Assembly (NCBI GenBank): GCA_030644725.1
Contig: CP130629.1
Span: 3,859,501-3,923,500 of the forward strand
Reading direction: 5' to 3'
DNA from: Candidatus Electrothrix communis
GTDB lineage: Bacteria > Desulfobacterota > Desulfobulbia > Desulfobulbales > Desulfobulbaceae
DNA length: 64,000 nt
Part shown: positions 43,870 through 52,926 of the stretch, in pieces
How positions within the stretch are numbered: the first letter of the stretch is position 1
Layout of the letters: the number at the start of each line of letters is the position of its first letter
The notes under the pieces: model-generated
Database searches by the model: none
The model's input: only the letters and a program-made list of their open reading frames with translations
What the model was told of the DNA's origin: nothing
Made by a program: the position numbers and the translations under genes

Positions 43870-45747
43870 CTACGCCGACATCCGCTCCAAAATACGATAG
43901 TTCCGGTTAACCATCTCCTGCGGATCAATGATCAGCCCAGCCTGAATCATCGCATTATCGTAGATCTGCTCAGCTATATCCTTAGCAAAATCCTGATCCT
44001 TGGTTCGCAGATCAGCCATCTTTTTGATCAACGAGCTGGCCGGATTAATTTCCATTTCCTTTTTCCCTGCCATCATCGGATTGTCCTGACCGCTCTTCCC
44101 CTGAGCCGCCAAAATTCGTTCCATGGATGAGGTCATGTAACCGTCCGTATTGAGGATCATGGCCGGGCTGTCCACCAAGCGGGTTGAAGGTTTGACTTCC
44201 TTGACCTTGTCGCCCAGAACCTCTTTCATCCATTTACAGAGCGAGGTCTGCACAGCCTCGGTCAGTTTTTCTTCCCCAGCCTCATCTTGAGCCTCCTCGT
44301 TCTTTTCGGTGCTCTCAGGCAGACGCAGATCGGCCCGGTCAGCGGACAGGAGTTTCTTGCCGTCAAACTCGCCCAGGTGAGAGAGGACAAAGTCATCAAT
44401 AGGCTCCAGGGTGTAGAGAATCTCGATATCCCGTTTTTTGAACATCTCTATATAGGGGCCGTTCTCGATAGCCCCTCGACTGGGACCGTTGATATAGTAA
44501 ATCTCTTCCTGGCCTTCTGCCATTCGATCCACGTATTCTTGCAAAGAGGTCATGCTGCTCGCTTCAGTGGCGGAAGACTCAAAACGCAACAGGGTGGAAA
44601 GTTCTTTCTGGTACTCAAAATCCGAGGTAACACCCTCTTTCAGGAAAATACCAAAGGTCTTCCAAAACTCCAGATATTTGTCGCTGTCCTTCTTCGCCTC
44701 TTCCGCCATCAATTTAAGAAAGCGTTTGGTGATAACCCTGCGCAGTTTGGCCACCAGAGCATTATCCTGGAGGGACTGGCGAGAGATGTTGAGGGGGAGG
44801 TCCTCTGAATCGACGACACCCTTGAGAAAGCGGAGCCACTCGGGCAGGATGCTCTTGCTATGTTGGTCGATGAGCACTTTCTGGCAGTAGAGATTGACAC
44901 CGGGCTCCATCCGGCCCATGCCCATATTTTCAAAGTTGTCCTTGGGTACAAAGAGGAGGGCATTGATGGCCAGCGGCGCATCAGCGGCAAAATGGAGACG
45001 GAAGGTGGGCTCATCATAGGCATTGCCGACGAACTTATAGAATTCGTTGTACTCTTCGTCTGTGATTTCGCTTTTGGAGCGGCCCCAGATGGCCTCAACT
45101 GTGTTGACCTTTTTCCCTTCAACGTTGACCGGAAAGGGGATAAAGGTGGAGTACTGCTTGATGATGCGTTCCAAGGTGAACTTCTGGCCGTACTCCTCAG
45201 CGTCGTCTTTCAGCTCAATAATGATCTTGGTGCCCCGATGCAGGCCGTCACATGGGCTGATGGTATAGGAACCGTTGCCGTCGGAATGCCATTCATGGCC
45301 TTCGCTGCCGTCCCAGGAGCGGGTTTGGACGGTAACGGTCTTTGCTGCCATAAAGGCCGAGTAAAAGCCTACGCCGAACTGGCCGATCAGGCTGACATCC
45401 TTTTTGGCCGCCTCTGCCAGCTCTTCAATAAATTTGCCAGACCCGGAATGAGCAATGGTGCCCAGGTTTTCCTCAAGCTCCTGCGCTGTCATGCCGATAC
45501 CGGTGTCGGTGATGGTCAGGGTGTGTTTTTTATCATCGCAGTCGATATTAATATCCAGCGGCACATGGGCGTCAAATTCCGGCTGTTCCGTGAGGGAAAG
45601 ATGGCGGAATTTTTCCAAGGCATCTGAAGCATTGGAGACCAACTCACGGACAAAAATGTCTCGTTCGGTGTAGAGCGAATTAATGACGATATCGAGAACC
45701 TTTCGGGTCTCTGCCTGAAATTGTTTGGTTTCAACCTGTGTACTCAT
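43870..45747 (-). CDS. htpG: Molecular chaperone HtpG (Hsp90)
   Basis: A 625-residue Hsp90 ATP-dependent chaperone. The GHKL ATP site is plain: ELVSNASDALEKFR (Asn/Asp), TITDTGIGMT, GTIAHSGSGKFIEEL, and IGQFGVGFYSAFM. The middle-domain catalytic Arg lies in NISRQSLQDN. Length is normal and no domain is missing. It faces the Uma2 gene across a terminator and diverges from the histidine kinase. Confidence 0.97.
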   Translation of the reverse strand: MSTQVETKQFQAETRKVLDIVINSLYTERDIFVRELVSNASDALEKFRHLSLTEQPEFDAHVPLDINIDCDDKKHTLTITDTGIGMTAQELEENLGTIAHSGSGKFIEELAEAAKKDVSLIGQFGVGFYSAFMAAKTVTVQTRSWDGSEGHEWHSDGNGSYTISPCDGLHRGTKIIIELKDDAEEYGQKFTLERIIKQYSTFIPFPVNVEGKKVNTVEAIWGRSKSEITDEEYNEFYKFVGNAYDEPTFRLHFAADAPLAINALLFVPKDNFENMGMGRMEPGVNLYCQKVLIDQHSKSILPEWLRFLKGVVDSEDLPLNISRQSLQDNALVAKLRRVITKRFLKLMAEEAKKDSDKYLEFWKTFGIFLKEGVTSDFEYQKELSTLLRFESSATEASSMTSLQEYVDRMAEGQEEIYYINGPSRGAIENGPYIEMFKKRDIEILYTLEPIDDFVLSHLGEFDGKKLLSADRADLRLPESTEKNEEAQDEAGEEKLTEAVQTSLCKWMKEVLGDKVKEVKPSTRLVDSPAMILNTDGYMTSSMERILAAQGKSGQDNPMMAGKKEMEINPASSLIKKMADLRTKDQDFAKDIAEQIYDNAMIQAGLIIDPQEMVNRNYRILERMSA

Positions 45748-45837
45748 GATGGGTAGCCTTTTTGTGAATTATTTTTTTAATGGTTCGCAGTTTCCATTTA
45801 TGGTTAGATGAAGTTGCCTCTACTCTAATAAACCCCA

Positions 45838-45865
45838 ACAGTAAGCATGATTAGCCTGCTGTCAA
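45838..45865 (-). promoter_or_regulatory. Candidate htpG promoter
   Basis: On the minus strand TTGACA (45860-45865) and TACTGT (45838-45843) are 16 nt apart, about 90 bp before the htpG ATG. I see no clear sigma-32 pattern. The remainder of the 330-bp divergent gap with the histidine kinase gene holds nothing else that I recognise. Confidence 0.4.
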
Positions 45866-46077
45866 GCCAATGATGGAGGGCTGAAGGCAAGCCCGTTGCA
45901 CAGAAGGCGGCAGTGATTTGGGAAGAAGGGATTTCTCTGTTTGTATTTACCTGACGGTGGAGCTCATGAATAAAGTACTATCATCTTTTATGCAGTCTGG
46001 TAACGCCGCATACTTGGTCGTTTTAGTCAAAAAATATGTCATCCAGTTGAACATGACAGAGGCAGACGAAAGACAAT

Positions 46078-48744
46078 ATGCAATCATCTCCCTTTAAAAC
46101 GCTTTATCTCGCGGCCCTGTCAGTGGGTGTCCTCTGGACAGCGGTTATCGCGACCTCTTTATTCTGGAATATCCATGTCGAGCGTCGCCAGTTGGCAGAA
46201 TTGGTGAAAAATGAGGTCCGCTCTCATTTCAACAAGGATCAGGCTTTTCGTTTCTGGGCCTCTTCCCATGGGGGCGTCTATGTACCGGTCAGTGAAGAAA
46301 CGCCTCCTAATCCGAACCTGAGCCATATCGCGGAAAGGGATATTGTCACCTCCTCTGGTAAAAAACTCACCTTGATGAATCCGGCCTATATGCTCCATCA
46401 GATGATGAAGCAGTTTGAGAACTTGTATGGGGTGAAAGGACGGATTACCAGTTTACAGTTTTTCAATCCTGATAATGCTCCTGATGAGTGGGAGAAAAAA
46501 GCTCTGCACGCCTTTGAGCAGGGTGCAGAGGAAGTCATAGAATATACCAAGATAAAAGAAGAGCCCTATCTTCGCCTTATGCGCCCGATGGTTGCGAAAG
46601 CTGATTGCTTAAAATGCCATGCCAAACAAGGATATAAAGAAGGTGATATCCGTGGCGGAGTGGGTATTGCGTTGCCCCTGACATCGTTTCAGAAGGCCAG
46701 TGATGATGTTGTTCGACAGATCTATTTAGTCTATGTTCTGCTGTGGTTGGCCATGCTGCCTGTCTTTTTTTTCTTTTTTAAAAAGATGCAGTCTCGACTT
46801 CGAGAAAGAGTGCAGCATGAGGCTGAGTTGCAGGAATGGGCCGATATTTTTAAGCATGCTCAGTGGGGGATTGCACTCAGTAAGGCAGATAGGGTAGAAA
46901 CATTTTCTTTGGATATGATGAACCCTGCTTTTGCAGAGATGCATGGTTTTTCCGTAGAAGAGCTGAAGGCTAAACCTTATCTTGCTCTGATTGATAAAAC
47001 GTTTCAAAACGACGTGAGCGAATTTTTGCACGTCGCAGACGAAAAAGGGCATCATGTTTTTGAATCGCGCCATCTTCGAAAAGAGGGAGCCCCCTTTCCT
47101 GTTGAGGTGAATATCACAGTTGTGCGTGATAGCGGGGGAAAGAAAATTAATCGGATTATGAATGTCCAGGATATCAGCGGCAGAAAGGAGGCTGAACGCC
47201 TCATTGTCCAGGCCCGTGATGAATGGCAGCGGACCTTTAATGCGATTAATGAAATAATCTTTCTTCTGGACACTGCCCTGCGGGTGTTGCGGGCCAACAG
47301 AGCTGCGGAGCAGTATTTTGATGCGCGACCAGAGGGACTTGTGGGGCTGCAATGTTTTGAACTCTTCCGCGAAGCATCTTGTCCTTGCGAAGGTTGCCCG
47401 GCAGTCAAATCAATTCAAGAACATAGATCTTTTTCTTGTCAGATTGAGCATCAAGGTCCTGAGAGATCGAATTATTTTTTTGTCTCTTCTGCACCTATCT
47501 TTGATGAGACAAAGAAGCTGACCGCAATTGTCTGCTTTGCTAAAAATATTTCCGAGCTAAAACAGCTTGAATCCAAAGTCCGACAGGCCCAGAAAATGGA
47601 GGCTATTGGCACGCTCGCAGGTGGTATTGCCCATGACTTTAATAATATTTTATCTCCGATTATGGGATATGCAGAGATGCTCAGCGAAGGCCTGCCAAGG
47701 GAATCAGTGGAGAGTTTTCAGGCCCAGCAAATATACAGCGCCGCTTTACGAGCTAGGGATCTGGTGCAACAGATCCTTGGTTTCAGCCGGCAGACAGATC
47801 AGGCCTTGCAGTCGGTGGAGCCCCATCATATTGTCAAAGAGGCATTGAAACTGCTTCGTTCTTCTATTCCGGCTTCTATTGCGATCAAGCAAAGTATAGA
47901 TGGTGCCTGCGGGAAGATTATGGCGGATCCCACCCAGATACATCAGGTGGTGGTCAATCTCTGTACCAATGCCTATCAGGCCATGATGGACACCGGGGGA
48001 ACCTTGGGGGTGACCATGCGTCCTCTTATCCTTATGGCTGAGGATTCAGTGTATAAAATAGATTTACCGCCGGGATCGTATATCCTGATAGAGGTGAGTG
48101 ATACCGGGCACGGAATTACCCCGGATGTAATCGAAAAGATTTTTGAGCCCTATTTTACAACCAAAAAAGACCGAGGGGGGACAGGATTAGGTCTTGCCAC
48201 AGTTCATGCCATTGTCCATGAGCATAAGGGGACAGTCTCGGTTTACTCGGAACCAGGGCAGGGGACAACGTTTCGGGTGTATTTGCCCCAGCTGAAGGAA
48301 GAGGAAAAACTGGGCGATGAGCTTTTTATTACCGGGGCGCATAATCCTGCGGGTACGGAACATGTCCTTGTGATTGATGATGAGAAAACCGTTGTTGATA
48401 TTACCCGCTATATGCTGATGCAATTAGGCTATAAGGTGACGGTAGAGACAGACAGTCCTGCTGCCTGGGAGCTTTTTGCTCAGCAGCCTGATGCCTTTGA
48501 TCTTGTCATCACGGATATGGCTATGCCGAAGATGAGCGGGATCGAACTGGCAACGAAAATTTTAGAACGAAGACCGGATGTACCGGTTATTTTATGCACC
48601 GGCTTCAGTGAGATGATCAATGAGGAAAAAGCCAAGTCCCTGGGCATTAAGGCGTATTTAATGAAGCCTGTGCTGAAGAGTAAATTGGCGGCGAGTGTCA
48701 GGCAGGCCTTGGGTGAGCCTGATACACAAGAGCTGGATGGATGA
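46078..48744 (+). CDS. Hybrid sensor histidine kinase with periplasmic heme-binding DUF3365 domain
   Basis: An 888-residue membrane kinase. A first span (residues about 8-30) leads into a periplasmic DUF3365/Tll0287-like domain that contains CLKCH at 177-181, a c-type heme site, followed by GDIRGGVGIALPL. A second span is at about 215-235. Two PAS domains follow (around 245-370 and 380-495), the second with a cysteine-rich insert (CFELFREASCPCEGCP). HisKA has His519 in GGIAHDFNNIL, HATPase_c has DTGHGI and GGTGLGLATV, and a C-terminal receiver has Asp813 in VITDMAMPKMSG. It probably senses redox state or a small ligand at heme. No response regulator gene is adjacent. Confidence 0.9.
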   Translation: MQSSPFKTLYLAALSVGVLWTAVIATSLFWNIHVERRQLAELVKNEVRSHFNKDQAFRFWASSHGGVYVPVSEETPPNPNLSHIAERDIVTSSGKKLTLMNPAYMLHQMMKQFENLYGVKGRITSLQFFNPDNAPDEWEKKALHAFEQGAEEVIEYTKIKEEPYLRLMRPMVAKADCLKCHAKQGYKEGDIRGGVGIALPLTSFQKASDDVVRQIYLVYVLLWLAMLPVFFFFFKKMQSRLRERVQHEAELQEWADIFKHAQWGIALSKADRVETFSLDMMNPAFAEMHGFSVEELKAKPYLALIDKTFQNDVSEFLHVADEKGHHVFESRHLRKEGAPFPVEVNITVVRDSGGKKINRIMNVQDISGRKEAERLIVQARDEWQRTFNAINEIIFLLDTALRVLRANRAAEQYFDARPEGLVGLQCFELFREASCPCEGCPAVKSIQEHRSFSCQIEHQGPERSNYFFVSSAPIFDETKKLTAIVCFAKNISELKQLESKVRQAQKMEAIGTLAGGIAHDFNNILSPIMGYAEMLSEGLPRESVESFQAQQIYSAALRARDLVQQILGFSRQTDQALQSVEPHHIVKEALKLLRSSIPASIAIKQSIDGACGKIMADPTQIHQVVVNLCTNAYQAMMDTGGTLGVTMRPLILMAEDSVYKIDLPPGSYILIEVSDTGHGITPDVIEKIFEPYFTTKKDRGGTGLGLATVHAIVHEHKGTVSVYSEPGQGTTFRVYLPQLKEEEKLGDELFITGAHNPAGTEHVLVIDDEKTVVDITRYMLMQLGYKVTVETDSPAAWELFAQQPDAFDLVITDMAMPKMSGIELATKILERRPDVPVILCTGFSEMINEEKAKSLGIKAYLMKPVLKSKLAASVRQALGEPDTQELDG

Positions 48745-48908
48745 GGGCATTAGCTCGGTAAGCTGTTTTTTGTTCCTGCTTGACCTTTAACAGGGTCAGG
48801 ATATAATATCCTATTTTCCTTTTTGAACTTCTATTCGGTGAGGGAGCGCAATAGGCGTAGGCCTCAACCACGAACCACGACATATAACTCCCTTCATGGT
48901 CTACCATT

Positions 48909-50336
48909 ATGCAACCAACAGCTGACGTCTTGATTATCGGTGCCGGTCTTTCCGGGCTGGCTGCGGCTACCTTTCTGAAACATAAAGAGCCGGATCTCTC
49001 TTTATTGATTATTGAGCAGGGGGATCATCCCGGCGGGGCTATTCGCTCGCATATTGAAGAAGGGTATCTTGCCGAGGGCGGAGCGCACGGCTTTTTGGAT
49101 AATTCTCTGGAAAGCAGGGTTTTGGTGCATGAGGCCGGTTTGACGGAAGAGGTGGAAAAGGCTCCTTTATCGGAATTTGTCCGTTATATCTGTCTAGATG
49201 GTGAGCTCAAGCTTATTCCCCAAAGTCCTGGGAAAGTGCTGAAGGCCCCCTTGATTCCTCTGGCCGCCAAGCTCAGGGTGCTTGCGGACCTCTGGAAAAA
49301 GCCCCTGCCTGACGAGCCCACCGTGGCCCAATGGGTGGAGCATCGTTTCGGCAAGGCCTTGCTGCCCTTTGCCGACGCAGTGTTCACTGGGACCTATGCC
49401 GGTGATATTAATAGACTGAAGCTGGAAGCGGTGATGCCCGGCCTGCATAACTTGGAGCAGTCTCATGGCTCGGTGTTGAAAGGGGCTGTGCATAAGATGC
49501 GGGCCACTCGTAAAGAAAGGAGGAAGCAGAGCAGGAAACAAGGCAAGAAGAAAGAGAAAAAAGGCCTGCCTGCTATGACCAGCTTTAAGTCAGGAATGTC
49601 GCGTCTACCCCAGGCGATGGCTGCCAAGTTAATTCCCAATAAAGAGATAATGTACCGGACTGCTGCCCGCTCTATTGCCCAGGTTGAGGGGGGCTGGGTG
49701 GTGAAAACCGGACAGTTGGAGTTGCAGGCGAAGCACCTGATCGTCGCCTTGCCGGTAAATCGTTGTTTGGAACTTCTTGCGGACAGCGAACTGCCTGCAC
49801 CACCTCTTGCCGCTCTTCCGGAAGCCCGTATTGCCACGGTGGCCCTCGGGTTCACGGACAAGGCGGATGTCCCTTTCGGCTTCGGTTATCTTGCCCCGGA
49901 GCAGGAAGAACGTTTTGCCCTCGGTGCTCTATTTTCCTCGCATATGTTTCCGGGCAGGGCTCCTGCTGGTCATGTTTTGATGGAAGCCTTGGTCGGCGGA
50001 CGTCGACATCCTGAACGACTGGAGCTTGCTGATGAGGAGCTGGTGGCAAAGGTTTATGAGGATTTGAAACAGCTCATTGACCTGCCCGAACCTCCGGTAT
50101 TTAGTCGGGTTCTGCGTCCCAAGTATGGTATTCCCCAGTTGGAAGAAGGCTATCCGGCTCTGCTGGAGTGGCGGAAACAACTGCATGCGGACAACGAAAA
50201 CTTACATCTTTGCGGATTTGGCTGGCAGGGGATCGGCATCAATGATATGCATAAGCAGGCTTGGGAAATGGCTAAGCGGATTTTGGCAGGATATCAGGAG
50301 GAGAAGGAGGAAGATGTTAAGGGGGTTTATTTTTGA
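48909..50336 (+). CDS. hemY: Protoporphyrinogen oxidase, HemY type
   Basis: FAD-dependent oxidase of the HemY/PPO family that converts protoporphyrinogen to protoporphyrin (or coproporphyrinogen to coproporphyrin). The N-terminus VLIIGAGLSGLAAATFL and IEQGDHPGGAIRSH form the FAD-binding fold, and CGFGWQGIGINDMHKQAWEMA is the C-terminal FAD motif. A Lys/Arg-rich insert (RKERRKQSRKQGKKKEKK) in the middle is unusual. HemG is also encoded in this window, so one of the two may be redundant or act on another tetrapyrrole. It lies 165 bp after the histidine kinase. Confidence 0.88.
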   Translation: MQPTADVLIIGAGLSGLAAATFLKHKEPDLSLLIIEQGDHPGGAIRSHIEEGYLAEGGAHGFLDNSLESRVLVHEAGLTEEVEKAPLSEFVRYICLDGELKLIPQSPGKVLKAPLIPLAAKLRVLADLWKKPLPDEPTVAQWVEHRFGKALLPFADAVFTGTYAGDINRLKLEAVMPGLHNLEQSHGSVLKGAVHKMRATRKERRKQSRKQGKKKEKKGLPAMTSFKSGMSRLPQAMAAKLIPNKEIMYRTAARSIAQVEGGWVVKTGQLELQAKHLIVALPVNRCLELLADSELPAPPLAALPEARIATVALGFTDKADVPFGFGYLAPEQEERFALGALFSSHMFPGRAPAGHVLMEALVGGRRHPERLELADEELVAKVYEDLKQLIDLPEPPVFSRVLRPKYGIPQLEEGYPALLEWRKQLHADNENLHLCGFGWQGIGINDMHKQAWEMAKRILAGYQEEKEEDVKGVYF

Positions 50337-50423
50337 GATAAGCTTGTTGTCATCGAGTTGCGCTGTGGGGAATAAAGTGACGTGGGTTTATGTTGCTGAA
50401 ATAAATATTATTTTAAGGTCTTG

Positions 50424-50963
50424 CTAGAGCAATAGTTTGATTCTTGCGGTATCTAATAGTCGGTTAAGTGATTCGGTAACTCTGTCTACCCGATCTATTT
50501 CCCATCGAATCATTTCTTGCGCGTTGGGGCCTTTTGATAAATCAGCTTCGCTGGGTGCAATTGCTACTGCCGGTGCCATTACGCCCAAAGAATTAACAAT
50601 ATCATATTGTTCTTCGTATTCTACCCAAGCACGGATAAATTTTTTCCTCCTTCTTCCTGAAAGATGTTCGATATACTCTCTCGCGGCATTTTTGTGATTT
50701 GGGAAGTGTGTTAATAACTCAGCGTTTAAATTCCCCTCAGTAGAATTAATCGCATGCAAAAATGGCCATATACTTGAACGAAGCTTTTCGTATTCAGCAT
50801 CGATTTTTTTTTGTTTCGATCTAACCTCGAATATTCGAATTCCTATCCATACAGGTAAGAGTAACGATAGTAGTGTAATGAGATATTGATGAAGGTTATT
50901 GTTCAGCATCTTATTCAACGGGTTCTCCCCGATAACAGGTGGTATTGGTGTTGTTGAGAACAT
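50424..50963 (-). CDS. Small membrane-anchored protein of unknown function
   Basis: The frame is open from GTG 51104 (226 codons), but the first 47 residues are low complexity; I use ATG 50963. ATG 50909 is also possible. The product has one membrane span near the N-terminus (YLITLLSLLLPVWIGIRIF), a charged coil (RSKQKKIDAEYEKLRSSIW), and a soluble helical part with two Arg/Lys runs (SGRRRKKFIRAW). I do not recognise the family. It is flanked by hemY and the SulP gene, with no clear operon partner. Confidence 0.55.
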   Translation of the reverse strand: MFSTTPIPPVIGENPLNKMLNNNLHQYLITLLSLLLPVWIGIRIFEVRSKQKKIDAEYEKLRSSIWPFLHAINSTEGNLNAELLTHFPNHKNAAREYIEHLSGRRRKKFIRAWVEYEEQYDIVNSLGVMAPAVAIAPSEADLSKGPNAQEMIRWEIDRVDRVTESLNRLLDTARIKLLL

Positions 50964-51270
50964 CTTTGATATTGAAACCTGATTGTCAACAGTGAGTTGC
51001 TTGTCTTCCTCTCCTCCCCCTTTGCCGACCGACAGATTACAAATTCCAGCCCGCTTCTCAGTACCTTTTTCAGCCCCTTCTTGCCGGAAATCCTCCCCTA
51101 TCACAAAAATGAATCATTCCCTTAAGGCTAAAATAATGCTATAGACAACCCCTTGTAATGTGGTAGGTGCGTTGTGCATTTTTTTTCAAAAAATTAAAAT
51201 TCAGGGGTGATTCAGCTTGTTTATGCCGGTCTTTGCTCATATGGCCCATGAAGGAGATGATTAAAGAAAG

Positions 51271-52848
51271 ATGAAAAGATTTAAATTCATAGAGCAGAAA
51301 CGAGGGACGGTTAAAGACGATATCCTTTCCGGATTGACGGTTGCTATAGCCTTGGTCCCGGAAGCGGTCGCCTTTGCCTTTATTGCCGGTGTATCCCCTG
51401 TCGTCGGTCTGTACGGAGCCTTCATGATGGGCTTGGTGACTTCGGTGATTGGCGGTCGTCCAGGAATGATCTCCGGTGCCACTGGTGCCACAGCCATTGT
51501 CATGGTGTCCTTGGTCAAAATAGGCACAGATATGGGCGGGGAGGGCGCAGGCTTGCAATATCTTTTTGCCACCCTCCTATTGGTCGGGGTGCTTCAGGTT
51601 CTGGCCGGGGTTTTTCGCTTTGGCAAGTTTGTTCGTCTCATCCCTCATCCGGTGATGATGGGCTTTGTCAACGGCCTGGCCATAGTCATTTTTCTTGCCC
51701 AACTGGACATGTTCAAGGTTGACGGCGCATGGATGCAGGGAACGCCTCTCTATACCATGCTCGGGCTTGTTGGCCTGACCATGGCCATCCTTTATGTTCT
51801 GCCCAAGTACACGACCAAGGTGCCGGCAGCCCTTGTCGCTATTATTACTGTTGCCTTATTGGTCATCTTCACAGGAATCGATACCGCAACGGTCCTGTCT
51901 TTTGTCCAGGCAAAAGGCGGAACCGGTATTCAGGCAGGCTTGCCCGTCTTTAACGTTCCGGCTATTCCCTTCACCTGGGAAACCTTGTATTTTATCTTCC
52001 CGTATGCCGCGATCATTGCCTCAGTGGGTCTGATCGAGTCTTTGATGACCTTGAACCTTATTGATGAATTGACCAATACCCACGGTAACACCAATAAAGA
52101 AAGTATTGCTCAGGGAGCGGCAAACATTGTGAACGGTTTTCTGGGGGGAATGGGCGGTTGCGCCATGATTGGCCAGAGTATCATTAATATCAAATCCGGC
52201 GGACGCGGACGCCTCTCCGGGATTGTGGCAGCCTTATCCCTGCTCGTGTTCATCCTTTTCGGCTCTTCATACATCGAGATGATTCCGGTGGCAGCCTTGG
52301 TCGGCCTGATGTTTATGGTTGTTGTTGGTACTTTTGCCTGGAGCACCTTTGGTGTCCTTGATAAAATTCCCCTGTCCGATGCCCTGGTTATCTTCTTGGT
52401 CACAATATTAACTGTAATGTTTGATCTGGCCATTGCTGTGCTTGCCGGTGTTATTGTTTCCGCCCTGGTCTTTGCCTGGGAAAATGCCATTCGCATCAGG
52501 GCCAGGAAGAGTATTGATGAAAACGGGGTAAAGCATTATGAGATATTCGGGCCGCTTTTTTTCGGTTCCGTGCAGATGTTCAACAGTAAGTTTGATGTAG
52601 AAAGCGATCCTGACGAGGTCATTATCGACTTTAAGGACTCCAGAGTTGCTGACCATTCCGGTATTGAAGCCATTAATAAATTGGCTCAGAAATATGAGCA
52701 GGCCGGGAAGAGCATCAGCCTTCAGCATCTCAGCCCTGATTGTCGGAAGCTCATCCATAAGGCAGATAAACTTATTCAGGTCGATATTATAGAAGATCCT
52801 GAGTACACAGTTGCTGCGGGCGGGTTTGAGGATTACTCGCCTGTGTAG
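51271..52848 (+). CDS. SulP-family inorganic anion transporter
   Basis: A 525-residue SLC26/SulP transporter (sulfate, bicarbonate or other anions). SGLTVAIALVPEAVAFAFIA is the family signature at TM1, and GMISGATGATAIVMVSLVK follows. The C-terminal STAS domain (residues about 415-510) includes DFKDSRVADHSGIEAINKL. Substrate cannot be read from the sequence. It begins at ATG 51271, and a 9-bp perfect hairpin follows the stop. Convergent with the Na/Pi transporter. Confidence 0.94.
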   Translation: MKRFKFIEQKRGTVKDDILSGLTVAIALVPEAVAFAFIAGVSPVVGLYGAFMMGLVTSVIGGRPGMISGATGATAIVMVSLVKIGTDMGGEGAGLQYLFATLLLVGVLQVLAGVFRFGKFVRLIPHPVMMGFVNGLAIVIFLAQLDMFKVDGAWMQGTPLYTMLGLVGLTMAILYVLPKYTTKVPAALVAIITVALLVIFTGIDTATVLSFVQAKGGTGIQAGLPVFNVPAIPFTWETLYFIFPYAAIIASVGLIESLMTLNLIDELTNTHGNTNKESIAQGAANIVNGFLGGMGGCAMIGQSIINIKSGGRGRLSGIVAALSLLVFILFGSSYIEMIPVAALVGLMFMVVVGTFAWSTFGVLDKIPLSDALVIFLVTILTVMFDLAIAVLAGVIVSALVFAWENAIRIRARKSIDENGVKHYEIFGPLFFGSVQMFNSKFDVESDPDEVIIDFKDSRVADHSGIEAINKLAQKYEQAGKSISLQHLSPDCRKLIHKADKLIQVDIIEDPEYTVAAGGFEDYSPV

Positions 52849-52870
52849 GGAGTGCAGGGCTGCTGGACAT

Positions 52871-52891
52871 AGAGCGGTTGCTAACCGCTCT
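52871..52891. terminator. Hairpin between convergent transporter genes
   Basis: AGAGCGGTT (52871-52879), loop GCT, AACCGCTCT (52883-52891) form a perfect 9-bp stem between the SulP and Na/Pi genes. There is no T-tract on either side, so it may stop transcription only with help. Confidence 0.5.
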
Positions 52892-52926
52892 GGTCAGTAC
52901 ACGGCAGTTCCATCTCTTCCACCCAT

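Noticed and set aside
44860-45627. Long + strand open frame opposite htpG
   Set aside because: It is antisense to a full, well-conserved HtpG and has no recognisable domain or ribosome site.
48798-48812. AGGATATAATATCCT palindrome after the histidine kinase as a terminator
   Set aside because: The stem is AT-rich and short and the T-rich stretch after it is broken, so it is too weak to call.
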